DNA of 64,000 nt from Ficedula albicollis (taxonomy: Eukaryota; Chordata; Aves; Passeriformes; Muscicapidae): NCBI RefSeq assembly GCF_000247815.1, contig NC_021686.1, positions 4,419,037 through 4,483,036 of the forward strand, read 5' to 3'. Numbering within the stretch: the first letter of the stretch is position 1; each line of letters begins with the position of its first letter. Both the position numbers and the translations under genes were made by a program. Shown here piece by piece: positions 34,969 through 48,337 of this stretch. The notes below the pieces were generated by a model, which searched no databases, was not told the origin of the DNA, and was given only the letters and a program-made list of their open reading frames with translations.

Positions 34969-35099
34969 GAAATACAAGAAATACACAAACCACCATTGTT
35001 AATTTAAAAAAACCAAAAACATGACAGGGAGTGAATGGTAGTTGCTTTGGTAGGAGGAATGGTTTGCTAAATTTAGGATTAAGAGACCCAAGGATGCTG

Positions 35100-35475
35100 A
35101 TTCAGAGTGTTTGTTTCCCAGAGGAGCCAAAGCCCAGGTGGTTTGTGCTGTCCCAAGATGTGAAGGATGCAGGGGATGTGGAGCAGAGCTGGCAGGAGCT
35201 GGTGCTGCTCTGCTGGCCCTGCTGCCCCAGGGGCAGTGGCAGTGCTGGCACAGTCCCAGTCCTGAGCCCAATGCCTCCTCCCCAAATGCACCACAGCAGA
35301 GCGAACTGGGAACTCATGAAACCTGCAGGAGCCTCCTGAGAACCAGTGCAGCTGCTGGGTCATTGCATCAGGCAAAGACAGGCCTGGGAACTGTCCTGAG
35401 CATTTTTTCAGGAGCAGTGACAATGTCTCATTTCCCAGCCAAGAGCGTGAGTCAGGCTGCTCAGCTCAGTTTTCA
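35100..35475. other. GC-rich block, unidentified
   Basis: A moderately GC-rich block with frequent GCTG/CAGC words and overlapping open frames on both strands. None looks like a known protein. It may be an old, unrecognised repeat. Confidence 0.35.
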
Positions 35476-38340
35476 AGGAACAGGGCAGCTCCACTGACTG
35501 CTTCAAAATGTCTCTTGTTTGAAAAAAAAACCAACCAGCCTTTCATGTTGGTTTCTGCAGAGGAATTTCTTGCAGGCTAGTAATCTCAGTTTGCTTCAAA
35601 CTGTAAATTTACTCTCTACCAGGCTGGTAAGGAGCTGGATTTACATTTCTAGAGAGCAGTGCATTAAAGACATGTTCTGTTCACAAGAAACTGGCCCAGG
35701 TTCCTTTCTGTTTTACATTTTTACTTCAGTTTTCTGAGGAGATATTAACAAAACAGTTCACTATATTTAGAATGCTAATGACAGTCAAGTTACGTCAAAA
35801 GAGGGATCTATTATTACATTGACAGAATGTCAGTGGCAGAAATCAGCTATAACTTGTTCTGCATGTCATTAGCTGGAAAAATCACATGCAAATTTTTAAC
35901 ATTGATCAAAATTCCATTTCTCACTGATTTTTTGCTGTGTTAGACCTAGGACAGAATAAGAAATCTTTCTTGGGTGTATTTTAGTACGCAACAGAAATTG
36001 CAACGCTCAAATCCCATTTTTGCCTCATGATAGTTTATGCATTCATTCCTCCCTTGGAAATTATGTTTACTTAAGTTAGTGAAAGCTGGGCGAGGTCTTT
36101 TTACATTTAAAAGAGATTTCCCACATATCTCTCTTTGATTGTCACGTCCTTCAGTGTGCTTGTCCAAATCCTACCCACATGCTGCTATGCAGATGAGGCA
36201 CTCCCACATAGGGAATGTTCTGCACAGAAACCATGGAACGCCTCAGCAGCCTCTTCTTCTCTTTAAGAAACAGACTCCTAAAAACTATTCTAAAGACAGC
36301 ACAATTCTGCCCACCAGCTGAGGATAATGTAGGGGTACCTTTAAAATATATTGTTATATAAGCTGATAAAAGAAAAAATAAAATGAAGCAAAAATGGTGA
36401 AGTTTTGCTGCAGCTTTAGAAAAGTTGCCAGCTGCCTGAGATGGCAGAATAAGCTGGTTTAATTCACTTCAGCTATATTATATTTAAGTAAAAAACTGAC
36501 ACAGACTTAGCTGGCAAACCTCTCCATCCTTGACTGAAGAAAACAATGGTAAGACCAGGGTAAGATTCATTTGCTCTTCATACTTTCCCGAAGCATCAGC
36601 CATCATTCCATTGCTGGTGAGGATGCTTTCCACAGGAGCAGCAGAGCTGGTGTGCTGATTGTTGCTTGATTTGCAGTTGAACACAGCTGTAATTTGCTTT
36701 CCAGATGAGGAAAGGGAGCTCTGCTGTGTTGGCCAGTCCCAGGGATGCCCGTGCAGCTCCTCCACACCTTCCCTGCTCCCTGCACCAGGGATTCCTTTGC
36801 TGCCTTCTCATAAAGTCTCCTGTCGACTGTTCCCTCTGCAAATGCTTTTTGTGCCTGTTTGGGGAGAGCTTAGGTTCAGAGGGAGCTCCAGGAGCTCCTC
36901 AATGCCTGCTCACAGAGAGAGAACTCTTTGCAGAGGAACTCATAATCGCAGGGGCTTTGAGGTGATACGTAAAAATGTACATACATCACAATTCACTATT
37001 TTCTACCAAAGATATCCTTTTATCCATTATCTATTTTTTAGACAACCTAAACCAGAATCTAACACTGTAGCTCAAACAAATATTTTTTTTTAAAAACTTC
37101 CTTGTTCTGTTGAAATTTAAACTAAAGCAGACTTTAGTTTAGAAGCTGGATTCTTTTACATGTCACATTTTTCTTATATTTTTTCTTATTAGTCAAAATT
37201 AATAATGATAGAGTTTACTGTTTGATTCTTCATAGTTGAGTGATTGGTTTCCATATGTTGAAATAAGTAACTCTTTAAAGCCATCTGCTTCCCTTGGAAG
37301 TAAGAGTATTTTCATTAGTGTTTAGCATTTAGCTGATAGTTGAAAAATTAAAATCAGGCTAAGTTTAGGTTTCTGGACATTATTCAAACAACAATATATG
37401 GGTTATTTTAAAAGCTATAGCATTGTTTTAATTGAGAATATTTGAGGTGTTATTTCCATTTGGAAATCACCTAACTCAGACATTAAAAATGTGTGATATA
37501 CAAACCTGAACAAGAGAGCCTCCCCCTAATTAGCTGAGTGGGATGTAAGCCATTGTAGGCCTTATTCAGGTCTTTTCCTCAAAGGCACATTTATCTAATA
37601 AGGTACTGGCCAAAAACAATTTTCTTTTTCCCTATTACTGTGGCTAAAAATTAGGAAAACATTTAGTTTATCACAAATCAGAAGTTCTGTCTCTTTCTCA
37701 CTTTTGTTCATGATAATGTGATTTCTCTGCTAAGTTTTGGATGCTACTGATATTCTCAGCTTGTTCCTGGGAAAAGCCATAAAATCCTGAGTCAGGTCAC
37801 TTGGCAGTCAAGTGGAAGAGAAAACTGCTTTTCCGCTATATTGTATTGCTTTAAATTGCAAATGTCTTTGTATTTGCTTCAGGTTTTTGTTTCATTTTGT
37901 TTTGTTTTTAATCCTGCTGTTGCACTCTCTATGTTAGAATCTAAGATTTATATTTCTTTGACTGTTTAATGCTTCCTTTCATCGCCTTCATAAATAGTAA
38001 TGACTAGCTTATGTATATCCAGGGAAGTAAGGCAAAAAGCCCTTGAGTGTGCCAAGTCTGAAAAAATTTAAATTAGTGTATCAAATGCTAGAAGAAGAGG
38101 AATTAAAGCTCTTATCAGCTAACCATAAGCCAAGAATCTTTTAAATTCTAACAATGGTCTGGTGGATACAGCTAAATCTGGCTTTACTTAAGAAAGACAA
38201 TAGCAAAAGGCGTGTGGTTCAAAGGAAAAGATTTCACCTCAATAAAAGCTATTTAACATATTATTCTAAATCCACAGAAAGGCAAGTTTTTATTCCAAGG
38301 TGTAGATCATTTCTGGTGGGAGAATCCCACACTTTTTAAT

Positions 38341-38710
38341 GAACATGTTTCTCTTTCTCATTTCTAATTAGCTGCAGCACTTAGATTGCAGCATGCCAGC
38401 CTTCAACGCTGAGATTTCTGCTGGTGATAAAGCACTCGAGGTGGTATTTAATTAAAGCAGAGTGGTGCTAGCAGAGACCTGAGCAGGGCTGAAACACTAA
38501 TCTTTTTGCATTGCCCAGTGTCCCCTTGTGATTGTGATTGATGAGTTGATTTCTCTTTACAACTTCATTTGCATTGTGTGGCAATACCCGCAGGCAGAGG
38601 TGCTGAGCATTTCTGGATCAGAGCTCCCCATTAGGACAAGCTAATGTGCTAAATGGGCTAGGGCTAGGCTGGAGAGCTCTCCTAGCTCTTAAGCAACCTA
38701 TTAAATCAGG
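38341..38710. promoter_or_regulatory. Possible conserved intronic regulatory element
   Basis: A block of balanced composition with clustered homeodomain-like words (CTAATTAG near 38365, TTTAATTAAA near 38448, CACTAATC near 38495) and ATTTGCAT near 38568 (an octamer-like core), free of simple repeats. This composition is typical of conserved noncoding elements in long neurodevelopmental genes. Conservation cannot be tested here. Confidence 0.3.
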
Positions 38711-39189
38711 GCTTTACGGTGGGTGATGTGACTCTCCATGTAAATGCTGGTGTTTGTAATACCTTTATCTCTTTTTACCTTGAAAATACATATCCTACCA
38801 CCCACTATCTCTCCTACCCTTTCCCTCTTCTATTTATCTCAGTTGTGTTAAAATGATCATGTCAGGTAATGGCTGCTATGAGGAATGGCTGTAGAGTTTT
38901 TGGTTTTTGTTTTCTTTTTTTTTTTATTATTCATAGAGGTAAAATAAAGTGGCCAGGATTTTATTAAAAAATAGACCTATTTTCATCCTTATTGATAGAA
39001 CTCTTAGCTTCTGGCATTCTAACTCCAGTTTGAAACTTCAGTAATGCAGAGCTGGTTCTTGTTTGCAAGCCAAAGGTTGTAGCAGGACTGTCCAAGCTCT
39101 GTATCTGTCAGTCTGTGTGGCCACAGAGAGCACCAGCCCTGTGCCCCAGACCTGGTGTTCTGGAGCAGCTGGGACATACTCACATCTGC

Positions 39190-39735
39190 CCAGATCTCCA
39201 CATCATGCACCTGTGAGCATCTCCAACAGTGAATTTCTACTGGACGGGTGCTGCTCTGGCAGCAGTGGAAGCCAACAGTGTCCTGGGCTGGAGAAGCAGG
39301 AGATTAACCAGTAAATTGACAGAAGTGATTTTCTCCCTTCACCTGGCACTTGTTAAATTGCATCCAAGGTATTTGGCCCAGTTTGTGGCTCTCCAGTACC
39401 AGAAAGAATGCTCAGCACAGGGCCCCCAGGATGTGCTGGGGTGCATGGTAAGAGGCTGAGGGAACTGCACCTGCTCAGCTGGAGAAGGGAAGGCTCAGGG
39501 TAAACTAAGAGCTCCTCTAAATGCTCCCAAAGAGGGTATCAAGAAGGAGCAAGTCTCTTCCCAGAGGTGTATGGTGGGAGGATAAGAGACATCACATACT
39601 GCAAAACTGGAATAAGTGATTATGAAGAAGAGCTTTCCTCATGAGAACAGTTTTGCATTGGAACAGGTTGTCTGGGGAGTTTGCACAGCCTTTGTCTTCA
39701 GTGCTTTCATAAAAATGTGGGTGTAGGGCAGACAC
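39190..39735 (+). mobile_element. CR1-family LINE fragment, sense orientation, degraded
   Basis: The sequence aligns by eye with the 3' part of avian CR1 reverse transcriptase. It includes 'AAGCCAACAGTGTCCTGG' near 39268, the 'TTTGGCCCAGTTTGTGGCTC' region near 39373, 'AGAGGCTGAGGGAACTG' near 39451, 'CTCAGCTGGAGAAGGGAAGG' near 39474 and 'TTGCATTGGAACAGGTTGTC' near 39652. Many substitutions and frame breaks show it is long dead. It is cut off 5', as is usual for CR1, and I see no clear octamer tail at the 3' end. The 5' border is uncertain by about 100 bases. Confidence 0.8.
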
Positions 39736-42700
39736 TGATGCTAATGCAAAGCTTTAAAATGCTGTCTGTGCCTCCAGGCTCTCCTACCATTGCCTTGCTG
39801 CCATTTCAGGGGTAGAGGTTTGTCCAGCTGCCACTTCCTCTCCTGTCTCTTTAGGGAATGGGATCCTCTATCAGCCTTTTGTTTTTAGATCAAAGTATCA
39901 TTGATCCCAAACAGAAGGGAAGAAATATTTTAAATCTGTCAAAAATAGCAGCCTTAGATGTGCACTTGTATAACCTAAAGGGTTACTATTGCTTCTGCTG
40001 AGACTTTAAGCAGATTTTTATTTTCCAGTCACTGCTAATATCTCAGGTCAAGTATTTATTCTTTTTGTAGTCTTTCTTCTCATGTGAGTGAATGTGTGTT
40101 TTTAAACTAGCAAGGGTATTTGTTTTTCTGAGCTCTCAAGTGCAGACTTTTTTTCAAATCCAGGTGTCCCTTCTCACATTTGAACATAAATTGTCAAAAT
40201 GAATGGCCCTTACAAATAGAGTAGTTATTGCATATTTTCCTTATTACTGGTCAAGGGATATTCTTGCATATTGTCCTTACCTTGCTTGTTTTCCATAAAT
40301 CTGCTATATTGAGGGAGTGCCCATACAAATCATTGCAGGAATGACTGTGGGACTTCAGGAAACTCCAGCTGGATGCTCACAGTCTCCTGGTTGAGACAGA
40401 ATAAATAAACTACGTTACCAGAATTTGTCTGTTTCAGTGGAGAACTGGGTTGCAATACACTGAGCCATTTTTAGGACCCAAAAAGCCAAAACACCTAATT
40501 CTACAGATGCATGTAAGGAGCTTCCAAATTTCCTCTGACCTTGCAGAGGGTGACAGTGTTGGGCATTGTTGTTTCCTTGATGATCATCTGACTGCAAAAT
40601 GCAGTATATTCATAAAAAACTGTCCACCTCCCAAAATCTCATCTGACAGTGTCTAGGAAATAGATTAGTCTTGCTGCATCACAGTCGTGTGTCTGCTGCA
40701 GTGTTCCTGCTCAGTTCTGGGGCTTAGAGTTAAAAAGATGGAACAATTTCTGCAAAGCAAAACCACTGAGACGTGAAACGAAAAATACGTTTTCAGCAGT
40801 GTCTTCATGGGACACACTTATCTGTGAAAAGTGAAATGCACCTTGTGCAGAGTCTGTGCAAATCTCCCTATTGCTGCCAAACAGCCTCAGTGCTTTGCAC
40901 TTACAGCAGCCTGCTAAAATCTTGGGTTCGGTTTGAATGCAAAAGTTTGGATGTTACTCAATTCCTAATCCTGGTGAGCTCGTTTAAGGGAAAGGACTTC
41001 CTAGTTTGAAACCCAGCCCTCTGTGTCTGCTCTGGTTACTTTCTTGAAAACATCTAAAATTCCTCTTTCCTTCCATGGTCACTGAGAAAATTGTACTTTC
41101 TGCAGAGAGGCAGTTTGGTTGTCAGAGGTGATCCTGCACAATAAAATTTCCTGGGAAGAAGGAAACATGAAAAAAGAGATTAGTTCCAGATAATTATTTA
41201 TGAATCTTAGTATCTCCTACTACTAGTGTTCAGAGACCTGTTTTGGACTGAGTTAACCATGTTAGCTGGATTGACTAGACTGGAAATGCAAAATGGTAAT
41301 TACACATCTAAATATCTTCACCCATTTCTGATTATTTTTATATTTATGGCAGATATTTTTTTTCTTTTCTCCTAGAAGCTAATTTTTATCTAAATGCCAT
41401 GGGGATTTTTCTTTTGAGGTTGCAGTTAACATAGAGCTGACTAATGGTACATACCTGGCAAATACAGTTGTAGAGGGTTTTGTTAGAGTGGATTAATTAT
41501 TCCTACCTAATAATAAGTAATTTGTACTTCAAAACCCAGTGCTATTTGAGAATGAACCGTGGGTAGTATTATTTTTATATTTATGGCAGATATTTTTTTC
41601 TTTTCTCCTAAAAGCTAATTTTTATCTAAGTGCCATGGGGTTTTTTCTTTTGAGGTTGCAGTTAACATAGAGCTGACTAATGGTACATACCTGGCAAATA
41701 CAGTTGTAGAGGGTTTTGTTAGAGTGGATTAATTATTCCTACCTTTTTATAAGTAATTTGTACTTCAAAACCCAGTGCTATTTGAGAATGAACCGTGGGT
41801 AGTTTCTCAATAAAACTTGTCTGAAATAATTCTAAAAAAAAAAAAAAACAAACAAAAACCCCACAACAACCAGGGATTATTTTAAAAACTTGCAGATGAA
41901 CTTGAGAGCCTGCAAGTCACACTGTTATTGTGGAATTTGTTGGCAACAGAAATTTGCATTGCTGAAGGGAAAGCTTACTTCCTCTGAGCTTCTGCACAGA
42001 CTCTTGGATGCTCCACTTTTAGTTTTAAATAATTTGCCTTTTTCTTTTGTGTAATTCTATTAAAACTCTTTTCACCTAAGGCAATGGGAACCCCCATTCA
42101 GGTGGGCTCTGTGGCTCAGGGTGTAGAGTAGCTTGCTAATTTATTTAGTTATTTTTAACTTTTATTTTAACTGCAAAGGCTCAGTGGTGTTGCTCTTACA
42201 GATTTACTAGATGTAAGATGATACAAATCAAATTCTAGCAGCAGACTATGCTCTTAAATTTCTGGCTTATGTTTGTAAGAAACAGAAACAAAAATAAATA
42301 GTTTAAATTGTCACAAACTAAGACAGGGAGAAAGTGGGATTAAGTCCAGGGTAGCTTCACCCTCGCTCTCACTTTTCTGCATAGTGCAATAGAGGCTTTT
42401 GCAATGTGCACTGCTTGAATTGTTTGAATTAATGTCATATTCTCTGTTTAATTGGAAATGTTTTATATCATAATTTGTTTGCTTCTGAAGCGTGTGAGAG
42501 GCCTTGAGTTCAGGTTATTTAGCTGGTGTTCAATCTGTGTTACTAAAATGAAGTTAAAACAATAATTTGAAAATTTTATTTCATAATCCTTATTAGCAAA
42601 CACAATATTCAGATCCATTTACTATGCTTCATAAGTCTCCATTGAATTTGGTTCTTAGTTTAATACCATGAACACATATATGTGTGTGTGACACTAGAAT

Positions 42701-45700
42701 TGAATTTAGTGTGAGTTGCTTTTCTTAATTGATGCTGTTAGTCACTGCAGACCTCTTTATTGGAGGATTTAAATTTCCATTTTGACCTTTTATTAACTGA
42801 AATTAGCTGATTTGATTTTTTATTTTTCTTTTTTCCCCCCTACTATTTTTTAGAACTGTTGGCAGGGGACATGTTAATAGCTGTAGAATTTAGGAGTCTA
42901 TTTTAAACACAGAACATTTTTGTTAATCCATGAAGTCAACCAAGAAGCAGTGCACCCTTTGTAGTTATTTACATGATACAAATATGTATATATAGATACA
43001 CTATGTAAGTATAAGTTAACATACTTACCCTTTCATCAAGACCAACAAATGGGTATTTCCATGGTTGTGTCAAGTTCCAAAATGTATTTTCACCCTCCAA
43101 ATCCTGGATCAATTGGCTATAACAGGATTTGGAATAAATGAGAGTAGATGAAAAAGTACTTTATATTATGCTAGTCCTGTAGCCTGTAGTTCAGAATAGC
43201 TCCCAATTACATGAGACATTTTGCATCAAAATTAAGATACATGTGGAGGTCACCCTTTGCTTTTCATTCAGTAACTTAGGCAGAATTAATGTGCTCCCGT
43301 GTCACTCAGATAACATTTTGTATCTCCTGTACCCTCAATTGCTGCAGTAAATACTAAAGGGGAGAACCAGATTGGTGTGGGTGGGTGTAGAAAAAGGATG
43401 TAGTAAAGAAGGACAGCATGAAGAAGAGGGAGGGGGGCAACGGGAACTTTAAAATATTGGGAAAAGTGAATCAGGATCATGAGAAAAGAGGAGAATTCAC
43501 TAAAAAAAGTTGGTAAAAATAGACCCAGTGCATTTGTAGAGGTGGGTTGTGCCTTTCAGGTCCTTATTTTGGATGCTGGATTTTATCCATCCAGTCTTTG
43601 TGTATTCTGAGGTGGACTGAGTCTGCCTAAGTGCATGCCTGACATATGTGTCACTTAACAGTTTTGATTGCTTTCCCAGAACTCAATTCATGTTTCAAAG
43701 TTTTTGTTGTATTTAGTCTCTGGCAGCTGAAAACTGGTTTATTTCTGATGGATTATACAGCGATCATTTTTTGTTGTTGTTCAGATAAGCTATTAAAGGT
43801 GTGTAGAAAAAGTGCATTTCAGTAAAACCCATGCAATTTGTGCATTGCATTGCTCAGACACCTTTTCCACAGCACATTCCTTCACATCCCTGATTCTAAT
43901 TCTGATGAAAATCAGCGAGCATTGGTGACCACACAGGTTATTGTTTCTTTTTAAATGCGTTCTTAACACATTGAAAAGCAGATTATGATCTTGCTTTACT
44001 CTCAGGAAAATTAGCAACACTCCTTGCACCTTTTGCTGTTCCAAGGAAAATGCCTTTGCTGTTACATGGAGGCACATCAGTAATTGGCAGGACACATGAT
44101 GCTGTCACCATGAGTTCGGGAATATTTGCTGTGCATTAAAATGACAATGGAACAGATTAGTTTGAAGGTATAATACAAACCAAAATTGTTCTGTGTAGAT
44201 ATCAGAATATTAAATAAAAGGAAAAGGCTTCATAAAGCCTCATATAATCCCTCTTGGCATGGGTATATGAGCAGGTATTCAAATTTTTTCCTTTAAGTAC
44301 ACTGATATGATTAAATTTAACTTGACACAAGTGATGTACTATACCATGTGATTGCAATATTTAAAAGAAAACCACTTTTCTTATTGAATACCTAGTTGCT
44401 ATCAATTCCTGTGTAGCAGCATCTAATCTGAATTTCTCCTGCAGCTGAAATGCAAACGCATTTGCTGTATTCTCCATCTCACTGGCTGTGCACTCAGCAA
44501 ATGCAGAACTGCTTCAATATTTTTGGTATCTTATTTAAGCCAATGCTCTACTATAAAAGCCAGCCAGTTCACATTGATTATAAACAGTTTCCAGGCTATA
44601 ACTTTGCTCTCCCAGAAGTGGTGTGTGTATTTTCACTAATTCTGGAGCGTGGATGCTGTGGCTGCTGTCCAGGCCCCTGCACTGTGCAAGCACAAACGCT
44701 GTTGGACGTGCTCGCTGTAGATTAGCCATATGCTTCTGCTCAACATGCCAGAGCTTTTCTCAGGGCTGTTTCAGTTTTGGAGATGCCTCTCCTTCTGCCA
44801 CCCCTTCCTTACAAAATAAATCTGTAAACCAGGAAAGGTAATTTTCATCCAGCCCCGCAATATATTTATTGTTCCAAACAATGGGGTTTTTTTTGAGCCT
44901 ACCAGGGTTAAGCACCTGTAGCACAGGCAGAGACCAGCTTTGCAGTAAGATTTACTGTCATATGAATATGTTCACTCTTGTGAAGAAGATCCATAAGTAA
45001 AATAAATCTCCAAAGGAGATCTGCAGGGAGAAGCCATATAAATTTGCAGATTTGAGACCAGTTTTAGTCCCTATTCTGGGGGACTGTGGAAATGAAAGTA
45101 CAAGGACAAATCGGCTATTCCTTTCATAGTAACATAAGCTTTTTAGAGATTTAACATAGAACTTGCAAATCAGTATAGTCAGTGAAAGTCTTTCCTTTGC
45201 TATAGGAACCATTAAGGATTTTGTTCATTTTCTTCATAACTGGAGATTCCTCGTAACACACTATTAATTGATTTTTGTTTGTTTTAGGCAGTTGTGACAT
45301 TCAGCACTGTTTAGAAATAGATTTTGCTTTGCATAAACGCATCTTAGTGCCTTTTTTGCTTCTTAGTGTCTTTTTTGCCTCCTCAATGAGGTCTTTACCT
45401 TCCTTCAGTACTGTGGCCTAGGTTGCTGATGACAAACATTGTTGGATAAACAGTTCCTTGGTAATGCTACAACAGCATCTTAACATAAACATCCACTGAA
45501 GTATGCAAATGATCTTGGTGATAAACAAGCATAGCTAAGTGTGGCTGAGGCAGGAAGCCAAGCTGTCTGTTCCTTGTGCCCAATGATATTTTGATTGTCA
45601 TTTTAATCTTAGGAGTAAATAACATCAGCGATCATGTTCCATCATTTAATTTCAGTGCCAAAAAAATGAGTGCTGCTTTAACTGGCGTTACACAAGATGG

Positions 45701-48337
45701 CATTGCTGTGGTAGTTGGTCATTGCAACTCAGGTCAGTGGTGTTCCATGGTAAATAACAAAATGGTGGAAATCTTAAACAGAGACTGGAAACAGACATTC
45801 TCTGAAAGCAGTGTTAAATAGTTTATGTCTAGATTGTTGTTTTGTTTTTTGTTTTTTTTTTTTCCTGAAAAAAAATCCCTTTTTTGTCACCCTAATGTCT
45901 TTGATTTAAAAATGTCTTACTTTTAGCTAGGCTAGACTAAAAAAAACCTTTCCACTTTTGTCCTCAAGTGCCTGAGCAATACTTCTGTGCTTCTCTATTG
46001 TTACCAGGCCTTGACTCCACCACTTGTAAGCTCACATTTTGTGTCTGTCTTCATTAACCTTCTTCATAGCCATGTAAGCCTGCTAAATATCTTCTTTCCT
46101 AACAAATGGTTTGTTTCTGCATGCTGAAATTCTCTTTAATCATCTCAATCAGGCAGCTACCTTGGACTGTCTCCTCTCCTGGGCAAACCTTCGGGATTCA
46201 TAACATTTCCCTGGATATACTGAAGTCTCTTTTTCTGAAGCCCAGTTTTATAACTCTGCTGCTGACTGGTCTTTCCTGGTCTTCCTCCAAATTCCCCAAG
46301 TCAGTCATGTCATTGTCTTTATGGAGCTTAAATGAAACTCTTAAATTTACCTGGTTTAAGCAAAGTAAAACAAAACAAACCAGCTTGTGTTTGATCATTT
46401 GGCACAGTTTTGCGGGAATTGTCGTCATTTAACCTGGCTCATTCTGGCTTTCAAAACGGCCCATATCCAAATAGCTGAGCAGGGATGATCTGTCAGCTTT
46501 GCTGCTTAAGGCACCTTATGGCATTGCCTTCTCATTTCCCTCACTAGCTGACTGTGTTCCTTGTTTTATTTCGGGTGAGTCAAGTAATGCTCTCCCATTT
46601 GTGATGCTGAGGCCGGCCCTGTATGACACGCGATGGATGAGCTGTGGCTATTGTGGTGCTGCCCTAGGAAATGATTCACTGGGAGGGATTATGAAGAGAA
46701 ATGTCCCCTTTCTTTTCTGAGGCTCCATCAGAGCTCAGCAGTGAAAGATTGTGCCCCCTGGTTAAAAGAGGTCACTTAAAGTGTCCAGTTTGGAGAGGTG
46801 ACATTGGCAGGTCAAACTCCACCGAGTGCTGCTGCCCCTTGGCTCTGCTCACTGGGTGCAGCCACTTCACCTGTGCCTTTGGGAAGCACTTAGAGGTCTG
46901 CAGAGATCTCCAGTCCCGTGTTCTTGGTCTCTGTGTGTAATCCTTGTGGCACCCTTCACTCATCCTGCCCACTATTTGGTTTGTCTGTCACCATCACTAA
47001 TTAGCTAGCGTGAAACTTTGATCCCATTTCTCTCTGGCACAAAGGGCTCTCAAGAATGTTTTTTTCAGCATGTGGCTGTAGATTCATCACTTTCTGTGGC
47101 TGACACATCTGGTAAATACTTGGTTCTATTCCATGATGTGTCCATGGCAAAGCCAACTGAAACTCTGATGAGGTGGCATCTCTAAATGGGAGTAACTTGG
47201 TGACAACTATTAATATCAATGAGATTCAATTGCTCCATTTAGGCCCCTTTAGGAACCAGCTTTTAAGAACCAGCTGTCCCAATCTCCTGAAAAATTTCAT
47301 CAGGTTTTTTTGGATGTAAACTGGAACTGAGGTGTTGAATTCTACTTACAACAAATCTTGAATGAATAATTTTAGCTATAAGAACTTATCAGGTTTCTAG
47401 AAATTATCTGTGGAAAACTGTACACCTGCAACTCTTTTTGGATTTGAATGTGCTCAGTTTTCTCTGCAGACTCCAAACCTTTGCAAAGTTCAATCCTTTA
47501 CTAGTAAGGTGTCATTTAGAGAAGTTTTTTGACTCAAATTCTGGAAATAGCTGAGCCTGTGCATGGGTTACAAGGCAGGAACTGTCTCAGTGGAATCCAC
47601 AAGAATGGACTACAAAGCACAGTGCAGGGTTGTGTCTGGACCAGACACAGTCTTGCTGCATAAGCATAGTTTGTCACCTGGCTTGGTATGTCCCATATCT
47701 TCAGTGTTGCAGTAAAAGAAAAAAAAAAAAAAGTTTATTTAATCGCTTTATAAGAAAAATAAGAAAATGGATGTGCTAGTTTTGTTAAAACCCAGCTTTA
47801 AAAGGCAGCAGTGGTTTTCAATAAATTAATCTTTGAAATAAATTTTATTTCAGAAGAGAAGAGGCAGATAAATTAGAAAACTTGTGGTTTTACTTATAAA
47901 ACCATAAAAAACTTACATGGTTGTAGTTACTGTTTTAGAGGTCAAGCGGAAGGTAGAGAAAACTACTCTTTTCTATGGAGATGTAAGGCAGTGTTCATCT
48001 GCTTATGCTGAGAATGGTAACATTTGGCAGAAAATGAAAACGTGTCCTAGTTCACAGCATTAAATTAAATCATTTGTGAGACTCATCTTGCCTGCACTAT
48101 AATAATTGCCCCTTCCATAGTGCTCTGGCTATGGATTAAACAAATGAAAATGTATTTTTCTAAGGAAACATTGCAAATACATCTCAAAGAACTGAGACCT
48201 TGTTTCTTGAGGACAGAAGCAGGCTAGAAGTTGTAACTAGTCTCTTCCTTCTCCGTAAATCCTTTATGAAGAAAGTCATCAAATAGGATAAAAGTATAAA
48301 ATCCATTTTGAAGCTATTCTGCTGCTGTTGAAACCAC
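39736..48337 (+). other. RBFOX1: Intron segment between the two CR1 fragments
   Basis: AT-rich intron holding the 237-bp tandem duplication at 41.3-41.8 kb. An A-rich tract follows at about 41835. No exon or RNA gene is recognised. Open frames at 45576-45821 and 46106-46432 resemble no family I know. Confidence 0.65.
41331..41803 (+). repeat. Two-copy tandem duplication, 237 bp
   Basis: Copies lie at 41331-41567 and 41568-41803. Both run from ATTATTTTTATATTTATGGC to AATGAACCGTGGGTAGT. I counted about eight differences, including one T-tract indel and a small cluster (AATAATA versus TTTTTATA), so identity is about 97%. This suggests a fairly recent event. Confidence 0.96.

Larger units (their letters stand above)
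29955..39189 (+). other. RBFOX1: Intron segment after the poly-C region
   Basis: AT-rich intron with scattered T homopolymers, a 38-bp two-copy duplication near 34.9 kb and two moderately GC-rich blocks (about 35.1-35.5 kb and 36.7-36.9 kb). No gene is seen. A possible conserved element at 38.34-38.71 kb is listed separately. Confidence 0.65.

Noticed and set aside
41835..41870. A-rich tract that could be a poly-A tail of a processed pseudogene
   Set aside because: The upstream sequence is the 237-bp tandem duplication with no coding resemblance; no target-site duplication seen.
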